From Fibrobacteria bacterium (GTDB lineage: Bacteria; Fibrobacterota; Fibrobacteria; UBA5070), in the NCBI GenBank assembly GCA_020633825.1, contig JACKCV010000001.1:993001-1057000 (forward strand): DNA of 64,000 bases, written 5' to 3'. How positions within the stretch are numbered: position 1 is the first letter of the stretch; each line of letters starts with the position of its first letter. Of the stretch, positions 16,289 through 24,968 are shown in pieces. The notes beneath the pieces were generated by a model, which saw only the letters and a list, made by a program, of their open reading frames with translations, had not been told where the DNA came from and did not search any database. Made by a program: the position numbers and the translations under genes.

Positions 16289-17277
16289 CCGCAAGGGTTC
16301 CCCCGCAAGGGGCGGGAGAGATCGTCCTGGCGACGGCGGGCGATCTCGTGGAACGCATCTGGAGGGAGGCGGCTCTGGCCATCGGCGCGGAGGTCCGGCT
16401 TCCTGGCGACGGTGTCGGATCCACGGGTTTCCCCGGAGGGACGGCGTTCCTCGCGATCTGCCGCCATCTCCTGGGGACGTCGGTGGATTCCGGCAGGCCC
16501 TGGAGGGGGCTTGCGGCGGTGCGGCTGCGTGCCGCCTTGGCCGATCGATGGGGACTTCGTCCGTGCTACGCCGCGGGGGGCGATCGCGAGACGGCCCTGG
16601 CGGTTCGGCTTCCCAACGACCCGATCCATGGAAGGCACCGAACCCTTCTGTGCGCCGCCGGCCGCGAGGCGGATCTTCTCTCGCTGGAGGCGGCGCAACT
16701 CGGCTACCATCGCGCCGCCGGGGAGCCGTTCCAGGCCCTTCTGGAGGAGGCGCTGGCATCCACCTCCCGGGTGGCCCTCTCGGTGTCGGCCACCCCTGGC
16801 TTGTCGGAGGCGTCGCCCTGGTGCCTGGCGCGCCCTCCCCATCCGCTCGGGCTCGGCAACGGTCCGCTCGGGGAAACATGCTCGTCGTGTGCCTGGAATT
16901 CCCGGGGACGGTGCCTGCAAGTCGAGGGTTCCGCCTCCCGGATCCCGCGCGGGTGCCCTTCCTGCGCGCGATGGGAGCCCGTCCTCGTCGACGAATCCTG
17001 TCGTCGGTGCGGGGCGTGCTGCCGGGAAGGTTTCTCCTACGCTCCGGTCCTGAAGAGGGAGGCCATGCGGGAGAAGCATCCGGAATGGCTGGTGCGCGCG
17101 GGGCGGCGCCTGGTGCTTCCGCGACCCTCCGGCAAATGCGTCGCCTTGGATGGATCCGGAACCGAGGGGGATCCATGGACCTGCCGGGAATACGCCGATC
17201 GACCGAAGGCTTGCTCGGGGCTGTCCGTGGGTTCCCGATCGTGCTTGGAAGCCCGGAGGCGGGCGGGAGTGGTCTAG
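16285..17277 (+). CDS. Cys-rich protein with C-terminal YkgJ-type metal-chelating domain
   Basis: A 330-residue protein whose last 110 residues match the YkgJ/CxxCxxCC family (CRRCGACC, a later KCVAL, and a closing CREYADRPKAC), thought to bind zinc or an iron-sulfur cluster. Just before this lies another cysteine group (CSSCAW..GRC and GCPSC), giving a dense metal-site candidate region. The first 200 residues are an unrecognised soluble domain. The GTG start overlaps the amidotransferase stop, so the two may work together. A second, shorter YkgJ protein lies at 28867-29562. Confidence 0.6.
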   Translation: MTARVPPQGAGEIVLATAGDLVERIWREAALAIGAEVRLPGDGVGSTGFPGGTAFLAICRHLLGTSVDSGRPWRGLAAVRLRAALADRWGLRPCYAAGGDRETALAVRLPNDPIHGRHRTLLCAAGREADLLSLEAAQLGYHRAAGEPFQALLEEALASTSRVALSVSATPGLSEASPWCLARPPHPLGLGNGPLGETCSSCAWNSRGRCLQVEGSASRIPRGCPSCARWEPVLVDESCRRCGACCREGFSYAPVLKREAMREKHPEWLVRAGRRLVLPRPSGKCVALDGSGTEGDPWTCREYADRPKACSGLSVGSRSCLEARRRAGVV

Positions 17278-17304
17278 GCTCCGGCCGCCCCGGTCAGAGG
17301 TCGA

Positions 17305-18258
17305 TCAGGCCTGGTTGTCCTTCCCGAACGGGTTGTCGCGCTCTTCCTTGGCTTTGCGGCTCTTGTCCCACCACGCCTTGATCCCGGCGCCCAGGCCGAG
17401 CACGCCCACCACGAGAACCTTCTTCATGGCCAGGAGCCCCACCAGGAGTCCTTTCAACAGGCCCGACTTGGCGGCCACGGCCACGCCGCCTCCGACCAAC
17501 GCCGCGATCCCCAGATTGGAGACCCGGTCGGTGGAGGAATTGAAGTCGGCGTAGCGGTACCCTTCCTTGAAACTCGCGACCCGATGCAGCGTGGCCATTC
17601 CTTCGCGCACCTTGGGGAGCTGGTCCATGCCCGAGACGGCATTCATGGCAAGGACGCCTTCGCGGCCCAGGATGCGGACGAAGTAGTTCAGGGTTTTGTG
17701 GTCGGCTTCCCCGAAGGCCAGTTCCTTGGCCCAGTAGAGGATCTTCTCGCTCCCGTCGTAGTGGGGGGCGTCGGCCCATCCGACCAACTTCACGGTTTCG
17801 AACCCGGCCTTGGCTCGCTCCTTGTTCGTTTCCTCCGTCGAGGATTGCATGGAGGCGAGAAGCTCGTCGAAATCGGTCTCGGCGGCGTCCTTGTCGTCGA
17901 TGTGCCCTTCGTCGGAGTAGTTGAGGACCACGCCCCAGGAGGAATCTGACATGGGGGACTGTCCGGGGGCGAAGATCATGCCCAGGGTGCCTTCGCCATC
18001 GGGATTGCCCCACAGCATTTCCAGGACGGTCTGCGCCCCGTCGGGATCCAGGTAGCGATACCCCTCGGGAAGGTCCAACCCTGCGATACCTCCGGGCAGG
18101 TCGATCCGTCCGCTCTTCCACTTCAAGGTGCCCTGGATCGAATCGAGGGCCCTGTCGATTTCCGCCTCGGTGAGGGTGTCCTCGGAGGAGGCGCGCGGGG
18201 AGGCGGGAAGAGCGAGAACCGCCGCGAGGCTCAGAAGCAGGGAAAAACGGGTGATCAT
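17305..18258 (-). CDS. DUF2167 family membrane protein
   Basis: A 317-residue protein of the DUF2167 family: signal peptide (residues 1-24), a long extracytoplasmic region with family-type motifs (IDLPGGIAGLDLPEGYRYLDPDGA, GNPDG..GMIFAPG, WGVVLNYSDEGHIDDKDA and VGWADAPHYD), then two closely spaced hydrophobic segments near residues 255-295 and a charged cytoplasmic tail. The function is unknown. An AAGGAA site precedes the ATG. It is second in a two-gene unit, 35 nt after the ADP-ribosylglycohydrolase-like gene. Confidence 0.82.
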   Translation of the reverse strand: MITRFSLLLSLAAVLALPASPRASSEDTLTEAEIDRALDSIQGTLKWKSGRIDLPGGIAGLDLPEGYRYLDPDGAQTVLEMLWGNPDGEGTLGMIFAPGQSPMSDSSWGVVLNYSDEGHIDDKDAAETDFDELLASMQSSTEETNKERAKAGFETVKLVGWADAPHYDGSEKILYWAKELAFGEADHKTLNYFVRILGREGVLAMNAVSGMDQLPKVREGMATLHRVASFKEGYRYADFNSSTDRVSNLGIAALVGGGVAVAAKSGLLKGLLVGLLAMKKVLVVGVLGLGAGIKAWWDKSRKAKEERDNPFGKDNQA

Positions 18259-18293
18259 CGGGGAATTTCCTTGGTTGAGGGAAGAGGAGGAAT

Positions 18294-19205
18294 TCAGCGG
18301 GACAGGGCTTGGGCCAAATCGGACAATCGGGAGGAGTCGTGGAGGGATTCGATCCACCTCTCGGGAAGCGCCTCCCGTCCACGGGACGCGCCCAAGGTCG
18401 CTCCGGCCAGGGCCGCGTTGGTATCGGTGTCGCCACCTTCGAGGATCACCCGTTCCAGGATCTCCTCGACGGTTCCTTCCGCGCGGGCGGCCCAGAGGGC
18501 GACCTGGAGGCTCTTGATCGCCCAGCCCTTCTGCTTCCCGTCCAGTTGGAAGGCGGACAGGGGCAGACGGGCGCCCGAAACGGCCTGCGAGACGGTTTCG
18601 GGAAGTCCCAGGGAGGAGATTTCCGCCGCCAGGCTGGCGGGATCGAATTCGCGCCCTTGGAGGAGATCGTCCAGGGCCAGGCCGAGGGCGATGGTCGAAC
18701 CGACGCACAACGGGTTCCAATGGGAGGTCCGGGCGGCGTCGCGCGCCATGCGCACCAGGCGGATTCTGTCGCCCTTGGCGGCCAGCGCGACCGGGACGGC
18801 CCGGACGAGAGAACCGTTCCCGGCCGACCAATTCTTGCCCAGTCGCTCGCAGACCTCCTCCGACGCCTCGAGGACGGGCACGTCCCCCTCGACCTCTTCG
18901 AGGACCTTCTCCAGGAGCACGGGCATTCCACGTCCGTTCTCGTCGCGCCACCGGATGAGGCGCTGCGCGAGGTCCCTCGGTTCGATGTCTCCCGTCTCCA
19001 GGATGGATTCCGCGACCAGGGCGAAATGGGCCGTCTCGTCGTCCCAGGGGGATTCCCGGGTGTCGTCCGGGATCTCGCGCACCACGCCTTGGGTGACTTG
19101 CCGGATCTTGGATGCGGGCCAGATGGATTCGAAAGGGAGGCCGAGGGCGTTGCCGGCGGCCAGGCCCAGGACGGCGCCCTGGGCCCGAGAGGGAAGATCG
19201 GACAT
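18294..19205 (-). CDS. ADP-ribosylglycohydrolase family protein
   Basis: A 303-residue DraG/ARH-fold protein that would remove ADP-ribose from proteins or small molecules. It has the N-terminal GAVLGLAAGNALGLPFE, the metal-ligand motif SPWDDETAHFALVAES and the C-terminal metal site GGDTDTNAALAGATLGA, so both magnesium-binding clusters are intact. Family members also act on nitrogenase reductase (DraG), but nothing here identifies a target. There is no Shine-Dalgarno site; a TACCTT box lies exactly 6 nt before the ATG, so the transcript may begin at the start codon. It is co-transcribed with the DUF2167 gene. Confidence 0.88.
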   Translation of the reverse strand: MSDLPSRAQGAVLGLAAGNALGLPFESIWPASKIRQVTQGVVREIPDDTRESPWDDETAHFALVAESILETGDIEPRDLAQRLIRWRDENGRGMPVLLEKVLEEVEGDVPVLEASEEVCERLGKNWSAGNGSLVRAVPVALAAKGDRIRLVRMARDAARTSHWNPLCVGSTIALGLALDDLLQGREFDPASLAAEISSLGLPETVSQAVSGARLPLSAFQLDGKQKGWAIKSLQVALWAARAEGTVEEILERVILEGGDTDTNAALAGATLGASRGREALPERWIESLHDSSRLSDLAQALSR

Positions 19206-19211
19206 GTGGCC

Positions 19212-19217
19212 AAGGTA
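19212..19217 (-). promoter_or_regulatory. -10 box for leaderless ADP-ribosylglycohydrolase gene
   Basis: TACCTT on the minus strand is followed by 6 nt and then ATG, which places the transcription start on or next to the A of the start codon. Confidence 0.5.
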
Positions 19218-19302
19218 GTTTCGGGGGGGCGATCCGCAGGGGGGAGGTCCCCATCGACGGATTCCATCGAGTCCGGTTCGCCTCCGGCTTCGCCTGGTCC
19301 GC

Positions 19303-19331
19303 TTCCCAGGAGGGGGCCCCGGTCCTATACT
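19303..19331 (+). promoter_or_regulatory. Promoter for leaderless TIGR02147-family gene
   Basis: TTCCCA (19303-19308), a 17-bp spacer and TATACT (19326-19331), then 6 nt to the GTG at 19338. No ribosome site is positioned for this start. Confidence 0.6.
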
Positions 19332-19337
19332 CAGAAC

Positions 19338-20180
19338 GTGGACTTGAACGAAAAGATCTGGGAGTATTCCGACTACCGGCAGGCTTTGGGCGATTTCCTG
19401 GTCGCCGAGCGCTCGTTGCGGCCGCAATTCTCCCTCCGTTGGTTCGCCCAGAGGGCGGGCTTCTCCAGTCACAGCTTCCCCGGATTGCTGGTGGCGGGAA
19501 AACGGAACCTCGGCGAGGACGGGCTGGAGCGCCTGGCGAAGGCCTTGCGGTTGAAAGGTCGCGCCGCGACCTATTTCCGGGCGCTGGTACGCCACAACCA
19601 GAGCCGGACACCGCAGGAGAGGGAGATCACCCTCGAGGCGCTCAAGAAGTTGCGGGCGGGACGGGATGCCCATCGTCTCCGCAAGGACCAGTGGGAGTAT
19701 TACGACCGATGGTGGCACCCCGTCGTGCGCGAGCTCGCGGTGTACGCCGACTGGAGAGGCGAGTTCGGAAGGCTTGGAGCGATGCTTTCTCCCGCCATTT
19801 CCGCCGACCAGGCACGGGCTTCCGTCGAGCTGCTGGAACGATTGAAGTTGCTGGAAAAGGTCGGTGATTCCCGGTGGGCCCAGACCGACGCCGTGGTCAG
19901 TGCCGCCGACGTGCCCGGAACGGTCCTCAAGGAGGCGCGCACGCAGTACCTTTTGCGGGCAGTGGAAGCCTCCGAACGACTCCCTCCAACCGATCGACAT
20001 GCATCCTGGGCCGTCCTGGCCATGGGGAGGAAGTCGTATCAGGAAGTGACCAAGCTCCTCGACGAGGTCCGTCAGAAGGCGTTGGCGGAAGCCGTCCTGG
20101 ATCAGGATGTCGACGGCATCTACGTGGTGAGCCTTCAAGCCTTTCCCGTGGGGCGTTGGAATACGAGAGGAGTGGGCTGA
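19338..20180 (+). CDS. TIGR02147 family protein (Fibrobacter-type regulator)
   Basis: A 280-residue protein of a family best known from Fibrobacter. It has the opening IWEYSDYRQALGDF, a helix-turn-helix-like stretch (SLRWFAQRAGFSSHSFPGLLVAGKRNL), a middle YDRWWHPVVRELA and a C-terminal region (SYQEVTKLLDEVRQ..DGIYVVSLQAFPV). It is probably a DNA-binding regulator, but no target is known. It overlaps the following lipoprotein gene (TGATG). The GTG start was chosen because family members begin a few residues before the 'YSDYR' motif and because a promoter ends just upstream. An in-frame TTG two codons later is an alternative. Confidence 0.8.
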   Translation: MDLNEKIWEYSDYRQALGDFLVAERSLRPQFSLRWFAQRAGFSSHSFPGLLVAGKRNLGEDGLERLAKALRLKGRAATYFRALVRHNQSRTPQEREITLEALKKLRAGRDAHRLRKDQWEYYDRWWHPVVRELAVYADWRGEFGRLGAMLSPAISADQARASVELLERLKLLEKVGDSRWAQTDAVVSAADVPGTVLKEARTQYLLRAVEASERLPPTDRHASWAVLAMGRKSYQEVTKLLDEVRQKALAEAVLDQDVDGIYVVSLQAFPVGRWNTRGVG

Positions 20181-21388
20181 TGAAGCGGGTGCTCGCCCTG
20201 GCCGGGTGCGTCCTGCTTGGATCCTGTGGAAACCAGCCGACCGCCGGGGGGGGGAGCGATCAGCCCAACTCCATCGATGCACTGGTGTTCCGCGCCGATG
20301 GAGCCACACCTGCCGCGGGGGCCGCGGCCCGCTGGGTCTCCGGGCGATGGAACTCCACCGACACCGGCAGCGACCTCGATTCGGTGCGCTACGCCTTGGC
20401 AACTTCGGTCGATTCCCTCGGGCGACTCGTCCTGGACCGCCCCGACACCGGTCGATGGCATCTGGAGATCATCGATTCCGCCGCCCGTCAGGTCTTCGTC
20501 GCCGAAAGCGCCCACGGACGGATCGTGCTGGCGCCGGCCGCCTCGTGGTCGGGTGTCGTGACCTCCACAGGAGCTTCTCCCGAGGCGCTGGGGTTGGCTG
20601 GAACCTCCCGCAGGGCCGTTCTCGGTCCGGACAAGACGTTCCGACTCGATTGGTTGCCCGCCGGCAACTACCGCATGCTCGCCCAGTGGCAGGACAAGCG
20701 ACGCGAATTGGCCTTCCGGCATCTCGAGCCCGGCGAGGACGTGCAGGGCGACACCCTCGACGGCGACAGCGACGAAGTCTCCCTGATCGATCTGGTCGGC
20801 CGCCCTTTGCGTTGCGCCCTTCGCGGTTCGTTCTGGCCCCGATCCGACACGGCCGCGGGAAAGTGGTTCACGTCCCTCGACACGACCAGCAAGATCCACC
20901 CCTACGAATTCGCCTCCGATCCGCTGAGCGCCCTGCGCCTGGAGAACGATCGCCCCTTCCTGCGCTGGTCCTTCGATCTGGGCTCGAAGACGGTGGTGGT
21001 CGACGGAGTGAGCTTCCAGCCCTGGGCCGGAGTGGGACTCCAGGTCTCCCCGGATTCCCTCGGACTCGATTGGTCGAAGGTCACCTCCCTGAGGATGCTG
21101 GTGCGTGGACGGGGTTTCTTCCGGCTCCAGGTGAACACGGCCAAGATCGATTCCTTCCCGGGCTGGATCCATTTCGGGACCGTGATCGCCACAGACACTT
21201 CCTGGCAATGGGTGGAAGTCCCTGTCGCGAGCCTGTCGAGTTCGGTGCCCGGATACAAGCAGCCCAGCACCTGGCGGGAGGCGTCGGCCGGGGTCAACGG
21301 AATCCTATTCTACGCGATGCAAACGCCCTCCAAGCTCGAAATCGCCGAATTCCGCGTTCGCGGCACCATCGCCCCCCGCCGTCCCTGA
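20180..21388 (+). CDS. Lipoprotein with C-terminal galactose-binding-like domain
   Basis: A 402-residue lipoprotein: signal peptide with lipobox LLGSC (acylated Cys at about residue 16), a Ser/Gly linker, a small carboxypeptidase-regulatory-like region at about 30-200, and a C-terminal beta-sandwich (about 230-395) resembling CIA30/CBM11-type galactose-binding domains (FVRGRGFFRLQVNT-like strands and TSWQWVEVPVASL). It probably sits in the outer membrane and may bind a glycan. The start overlaps the regulator stop and has AGGAG upstream, so expression is tied to the TIGR02147 protein. The glycan-binding role is inference. Confidence 0.65.
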   Translation: MKRVLALAGCVLLGSCGNQPTAGGGSDQPNSIDALVFRADGATPAAGAAARWVSGRWNSTDTGSDLDSVRYALATSVDSLGRLVLDRPDTGRWHLEIIDSAARQVFVAESAHGRIVLAPAASWSGVVTSTGASPEALGLAGTSRRAVLGPDKTFRLDWLPAGNYRMLAQWQDKRRELAFRHLEPGEDVQGDTLDGDSDEVSLIDLVGRPLRCALRGSFWPRSDTAAGKWFTSLDTTSKIHPYEFASDPLSALRLENDRPFLRWSFDLGSKTVVVDGVSFQPWAGVGLQVSPDSLGLDWSKVTSLRMLVRGRGFFRLQVNTAKIDSFPGWIHFGTVIATDTSWQWVEVPVASLSSSVPGYKQPSTWREASAGVNGILFYAMQTPSKLEIAEFRVRGTIAPRRP

Positions 21389-21498
21389 CCTGTCCACGGA
21401 CAGGGATTCCGGATCCCGCCCTTCGCGGAGGTGATCGGGTGCCGAGGGACGATCCGGGAAGGTGCCCTGGGAGCATCGAGGCCTCGCCACCATCCCGG

Positions 21499-21540
21499 CA
21501 AAAAACGACAACGGGGCGGGAGAAATCCCCGCCCCGTCGC
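21499..21540 (-). terminator. Terminator oriented toward the lipoprotein gene's antisense strand
   Basis: ACGGGGCGGG (21511-21520) pairs with CCCGCCCCGT (21528-21537). The T-run appears only on the minus strand, as the complement of AAAAAAC at 21500-21506. No minus-strand gene lies to its right for many kb. Confidence 0.65.
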
Positions 21541-21760
21541 TCCGCCGAAGAGCCCCGTTCAAATTCCTCGGCAGAAGATGCCCCTATCCGAATGCGAAGG
21601 GCGTGCCAAACCATCCGCCTGGAGGAAGGCGTTCTCCTCCTCCTCAGAGGGGGGAGGAAAAGCGGAACCCCTGGTTCCGGGAGGGCGTGGTCACCCCGAA
21701 AACCATCCCGGTGAGCGAATTGGATCCCGTTCGGTTGGCGTCGGCCCAGCGGCAAAACGC

Positions 21761-21766
21761 TATCTT
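21761..21766 (+). promoter_or_regulatory. -10 box of asd, near-leaderless
   Basis: TATCTT is followed by 10 nt and then the asd ATG. TTGGCG at 21735-21740 is a possible -35, with a long 20-bp spacer. No Shine-Dalgarno site fits the short leader. Confidence 0.5.
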
Positions 21767-21776
21767 TGCGCCCACT

Positions 21777-22778
21777 ATGTCTGTACGCGTCGCCATCATG
21801 GGTGCCACTGGAGCAGTGGGCGCCGAGCTTCTTTCCATCCTCGCCGAGCGGAACTTCCCGATCTCGGAATTGCGGCTCCTGGCCAGCAAGCGATCCGCGG
21901 GAACCACCCTGGAATTCGCGGGAGTCTCCCACAAGGTCGAGGAATTGACCCACGGGAGTTTCGAAGGGATCGATCTGGTGCTGGCTTCCGCCGGCGGAAG
22001 CATTTCCGCCGAGTTCGCTCCGAGCGCCGTGAAGGCCGGCGCCGTGGTCGTCGACAACACCTCCAAGTTCCGCATGACCGAAGGGGTTCCCCTGGTGGTT
22101 CCGGAGATCAACGCCCACCGCATCCGCGATCACAAGGGCATCATCGCCAACCCCAATTGCAGCACCATCATCATGGCGCTGCCCGTTTATCCCCTCCACA
22201 AGGCTTTCGGGGTTCGCCGGGTCCACGCCGCGACCTACCAGGCCGCCTCGGGGGCGGGCGCCCGTGCCATGGACGAGCTCAAGCTCGAGACCGCCGCGTC
22301 CATCGAAGGGCGTCCCTTCGAGCGCACGGTGATTCCCCACCCCTACGCCTTCAACGTCTTCCCCCACAACGCTCCTTGGGTGCCGGAATACGGCTACAAC
22401 GAGGAGGAACTGAAGATGGTGAAGGAAACCGGCAAGATCTTCGAAACCGATTCCGTTCGCGTCCACGCCACCTGCGTGCGAGTGCCCGTCCTGCGCGCGC
22501 ACTCCGAAGCCCTCAATGTGGAATTCGAACGCGAGGTCTCGGTCGAAGAAGCCATGGATGTCCTCCGGGGAGCTCCTGGAGTGGAGATTCTCGAAGACGC
22601 GGGAGCCAATCGCTGGCCCATGCCCTTGGACGCCTCCGGACGGGATCCCGTTCTGGTCGGACGCATGCGTCGGGACCGCAGCCAGGCCAACACGCTCGAT
22701 TTCTGGGTCGTGGGCGATCAGATCCGCAAGGGCGCCGCCCTGAACGCGGTGCAGATCGCCGAACACCTCTTCGTCTGA
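21777..22778 (+). CDS. asd: Aspartate-semialdehyde dehydrogenase
   Basis: A 333-residue Asd, which reduces aspartyl-phosphate with NADPH to aspartate semialdehyde for lysine, diaminopimelate, threonine and methionine synthesis. It has the Rossmann motif GATGAVGAELLSIL at the start, SAGGSISAEFAP, the substrate/phosphate motif DNTSKFRM, the catalytic Cys128 in NPNCSTI, and QAASGAGARAMDEL. The start at MSVRVAIMGATG gives the standard family N-terminus. It is followed by a small membrane protein and alr, so the group supplies cell-wall amino acids (diaminopimelate and D-alanine). Confidence 0.97.
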   Translation: MSVRVAIMGATGAVGAELLSILAERNFPISELRLLASKRSAGTTLEFAGVSHKVEELTHGSFEGIDLVLASAGGSISAEFAPSAVKAGAVVVDNTSKFRMTEGVPLVVPEINAHRIRDHKGIIANPNCSTIIMALPVYPLHKAFGVRRVHAATYQAASGAGARAMDELKLETAASIEGRPFERTVIPHPYAFNVFPHNAPWVPEYGYNEEELKMVKETGKIFETDSVRVHATCVRVPVLRAHSEALNVEFEREVSVEEAMDVLRGAPGVEILEDAGANRWPMPLDASGRDPVLVGRMRRDRSQANTLDFWVVGDQIRKGAALNAVQIAEHLFV

Positions 22779-22794
22779 GTCGAAGGCGCTCCCG

Positions 22795-23046
22795 ATGGCC
22801 ATGGTCTGGATCCTTTTCGGAACCCTTGTCGTCGCGGGCGCGTTCTTCCTGGTCAGTTTCGCCCAGGTCCTGGGGATCGAATCGAGGCTTCGCAAGCTGG
22901 TGATCGAGACCGAAGGGCGACTTTCCCTGGTCTACAACGTCAAGCTGGTTCCTCCCGGCCACGCGCCTCCCGCCGATGCGCGGCGGAAGCCCGCGGCGGA
23001 AGAGGACGATTCCCCCGGGGAAACCGACGAGGAGAGCCCCGAGTGA
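22795..23046 (+). CDS. Small single-span membrane protein
   Basis: An 83-residue protein with one N-terminal membrane helix (WILFGTLVVAGAFFLVSFAQVL), a short amphipathic region, and a Pro/Asp/Glu-rich tail ending EDDSPGETDEESPE. It sits between asd and alr, 16 nt after asd and overlapping alr by 4 nt (GTGA), so it is surely expressed with them. The function is unknown. The position suggests a role near the inner membrane in cell-wall precursor supply, but nothing in the sequence proves it. An ATG two codons later is an alternative start. Confidence 0.6.
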   Translation: MAMVWILFGTLVVAGAFFLVSFAQVLGIESRLRKLVIETEGRLSLVYNVKLVPPGHAPPADARRKPAAEEDDSPGETDEESPE

Positions 23047-24137
23047 GCGCTCCCGGGTCCTGGATCGAGGTCGATCGATCGTCCCTGGCAGCCAACGTGG
23101 CGCACTTGCGCGGACTGGTGGGGCCTTCCGTGCAGATTCTGGTGCCGGTGAAGGCGGATGGATACGGCCACGGAGCCTTCGAAACCGCCCGTGCTGTGAT
23201 GGACGCCGGGGCCGACCGCGTGGGAGTCGCCCGGGTGGAAGAGGGGGCGGAACTTCGGCGTCAGGGTTTCGCCGGTCCTTTGCACGTCCTGGGACCGTTC
23301 CATCCACTCGACCTGTCCGAATTCGTCGACCATGGTCTGGTGGCCACCATCTGCGACCCCGTCGCGGCGAAATTCCTCTCCACCCACGCACCGGACGCGC
23401 TCGCCTGCCACCTCAAGGTGAACACGGGCATGTCCAGGCTCGGGTTGCACCATGCCAACGACCGGGAATCGATCGTCGAGCTTCTCTCGCTGCCGGGAAT
23501 CGAATGGGAAGGAATCTTCACCCATTTTTCCCATGCCGACGAGCCCAGGGAGGACACCTCCCGCCAGATCGAACGGTTCGACCTCCTGCTGGCGATGCTG
23601 GAGGGGAAGGGGATTCGTCCCCCGGTCGCGCACGCGGCGAATTCCGCGGGAACGTTGATGCATCCCTCCGCCCACTACCAGATGGTGCGGCCCGGAATCG
23701 CGATCTACGGGTACGATCCCACCCGTGGTCTCGCTCCCGGGGCAGCTGCCCTGCGGCCGGCCTTGTCCCTGCATTCCACGGTCCGGAACCTCTCCTGGAT
23801 CGACGAAGGCGAAACCGTTTCCTACGGGGGGATGTGGACCGCACCGCGCCGGACGCGGCTGGCGGTCCTCCCCCTGGGGTACGGAGACGGCTTTTGGCGT
23901 TGCCACAGCGGGGCCTTCGAGGTGCGGATCCGCGGAAGATTCTGTCCCCAGGTGGGGCGCATCTGCATGGATCTGATGATGGTGGATGTGACGGCCTTGG
24001 AGGAGATCGCCCTGGGGGATCCGGTCACGATCATCGGTCCGGAATTGCCCGCGCAGAGGCTCTCCGACGCGGCCGGAACCATCGTCTACGAGATCACCTG
24101 CGACCTTGGCCGGCGCCTGCCGAGGGTTTTCGTCTAG
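23043..24137 (+). CDS. alr: Alanine racemase
   Basis: A 364-residue PLP enzyme that interconverts L- and D-alanine for peptidoglycan. Lys37 in VPVKADGYGHGA binds PLP; Tyr261 in ETVSYGGMW is the opposing catalytic base. HLKVNTGMSRLG, NSAGTL and VGRICMDLMMVDVT are further family blocks. The start is a GTG overlapping the stop of the small membrane protein. The length is typical. The order asd - membrane protein - alr fits a cell-wall precursor unit. Confidence 0.97.
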   Translation: MSAPGSWIEVDRSSLAANVAHLRGLVGPSVQILVPVKADGYGHGAFETARAVMDAGADRVGVARVEEGAELRRQGFAGPLHVLGPFHPLDLSEFVDHGLVATICDPVAAKFLSTHAPDALACHLKVNTGMSRLGLHHANDRESIVELLSLPGIEWEGIFTHFSHADEPREDTSRQIERFDLLLAMLEGKGIRPPVAHAANSAGTLMHPSAHYQMVRPGIAIYGYDPTRGLAPGAAALRPALSLHSTVRNLSWIDEGETVSYGGMWTAPRRTRLAVLPLGYGDGFWRCHSGAFEVRIRGRFCPQVGRICMDLMMVDVTALEEIALGDPVTIIGPELPAQRLSDAAGTIVYEITCDLGRRLPRVFV

Positions 24138-24190
24138 GAAACCACGGGATTCCCCGATTCCTGGCGGTGGTGGGGCGGGCGATGGTAACG

Positions 24191-24196
24191 TAGATT
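24191..24196 (+). promoter_or_regulatory. -10 box of the TonB-type operon
   Basis: TAGATT with 10 nt to the ATG at 24207. An alternative TAACGT at 24186-24191 lies exactly 6 nt before an in-frame GTG at 24198. Either way the leader is very short. Confidence 0.45.
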
Positions 24197-24206
24197 GGTG
24201 CGTCCC

Positions 24207-24968
24207 ATGTCATGCCGATCCGCCCTGCTTCTTTTCGCCCTTGGGGCCGCCCCGATCTTCGCCCAGAGCGCCGACGACGTGGTGCGCGAAACCAAACGTT
24301 TGAAGGCCCAGGCCGATCAGGAACGTCGCCTGTATGTGGCCGATTCGATCCGGCAGGCCGAATGGGCGCGTCAGTCCCGAGAACGGTTGGCCACCATGCG
24401 GGCCGAAGCGGCGAGGCTCGGCCGCCAGAGGGATTCCTTGCGCGCCTTCGTGGATCGCGGACTGCGAGCCCCCCCTCCTCCCCCTCCCACTCCTGCCGGG
24501 GTGGTCCAGCGGCAAGCCTTCGCCGTGGCCGTGGCCCAGAAAATCGATACCGCCCTGGGGCTCCTGGGGAACGTCGGAGAGATCGCCTCCTCCCGTTCCG
24601 ATCTCGAAGCCGTCTCCCGCTCCTTGAAATCCGGGAAAACCGATGCGGCCGAGGGCATCGCGAGGCTGTTCGACACCTGGGCCGAGGGACTCGAGGCAGC
24701 GCTGCGCATCTCCGCACGCCCCGGAACCCACACCACCTCCACCGGGAGAGCCCTCCGGGGTACCTATCTGCAATTGGGAACCCTTTCGGAGATCTTCGTG
24801 GACGGAACCGCCGAATACGCGGCCATCCGCGAAACGGGGGATTCCGGCTGGCGTCCGGTCTCCGATGCGAAGCTCCGGACATCCCTCCGGCAAGCGGCCG
24901 ATCGTCTGGCCGGCGACGGAACACCCGGGTGGGTCTGGCTTCCCCGGGTCCAGGAGGCGAAGCCATGA
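24207..24968 (+). CDS. DUF3450-like periplasmic coiled-coil protein of a TonB system
   Basis: A 253-residue exported protein (signal peptide ending at about PIFAQS). A long coiled coil (about residues 25-95, rich in Arg/Glu/Ala) is followed by a Pro-rich linker and a compact C-terminal domain (RGTYLQLGTLSEIFVDGTAEYAAI). This matches the DUF3450 proteins that begin TonB2-type operons. It presumably works in the periplasm with the ExbB-like protein, whose N-terminal half has the same design. The stop overlaps the next start (ATGA). An in-frame GTG three codons earlier is possible. Confidence 0.7.
   Translation: MSCRSALLLFALGAAPIFAQSADDVVRETKRLKAQADQERRLYVADSIRQAEWARQSRERLATMRAEAARLGRQRDSLRAFVDRGLRAPPPPPPTPAGVVQRQAFAVAVAQKIDTALGLLGNVGEIASSRSDLEAVSRSLKSGKTDAAEGIARLFDTWAEGLEAALRISARPGTHTTSTGRALRGTYLQLGTLSEIFVDGTAEYAAIRETGDSGWRPVSDAKLRTSLRQAADRLAGDGTPGWVWLPRVQEAKP

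Larger units (their letters stand above)
21389..21776. other. Intergenic region before asd
   Basis: A 388-bp gap. It holds the minus-oriented terminator described at 21499-21540 and the asd -10 box. An open frame runs in phase with asd back to 21462, but its composition is low-complexity Pro/Arg and no start there has a ribosome site, so it was not called. Confidence 0.5.

Noticed and set aside
21462..21776. An in-frame N-terminal extension of asd
   Set aside because: The extension is Pro/Arg-rich and covers a hairpin and a promoter. The family N-terminus begins at 21777.
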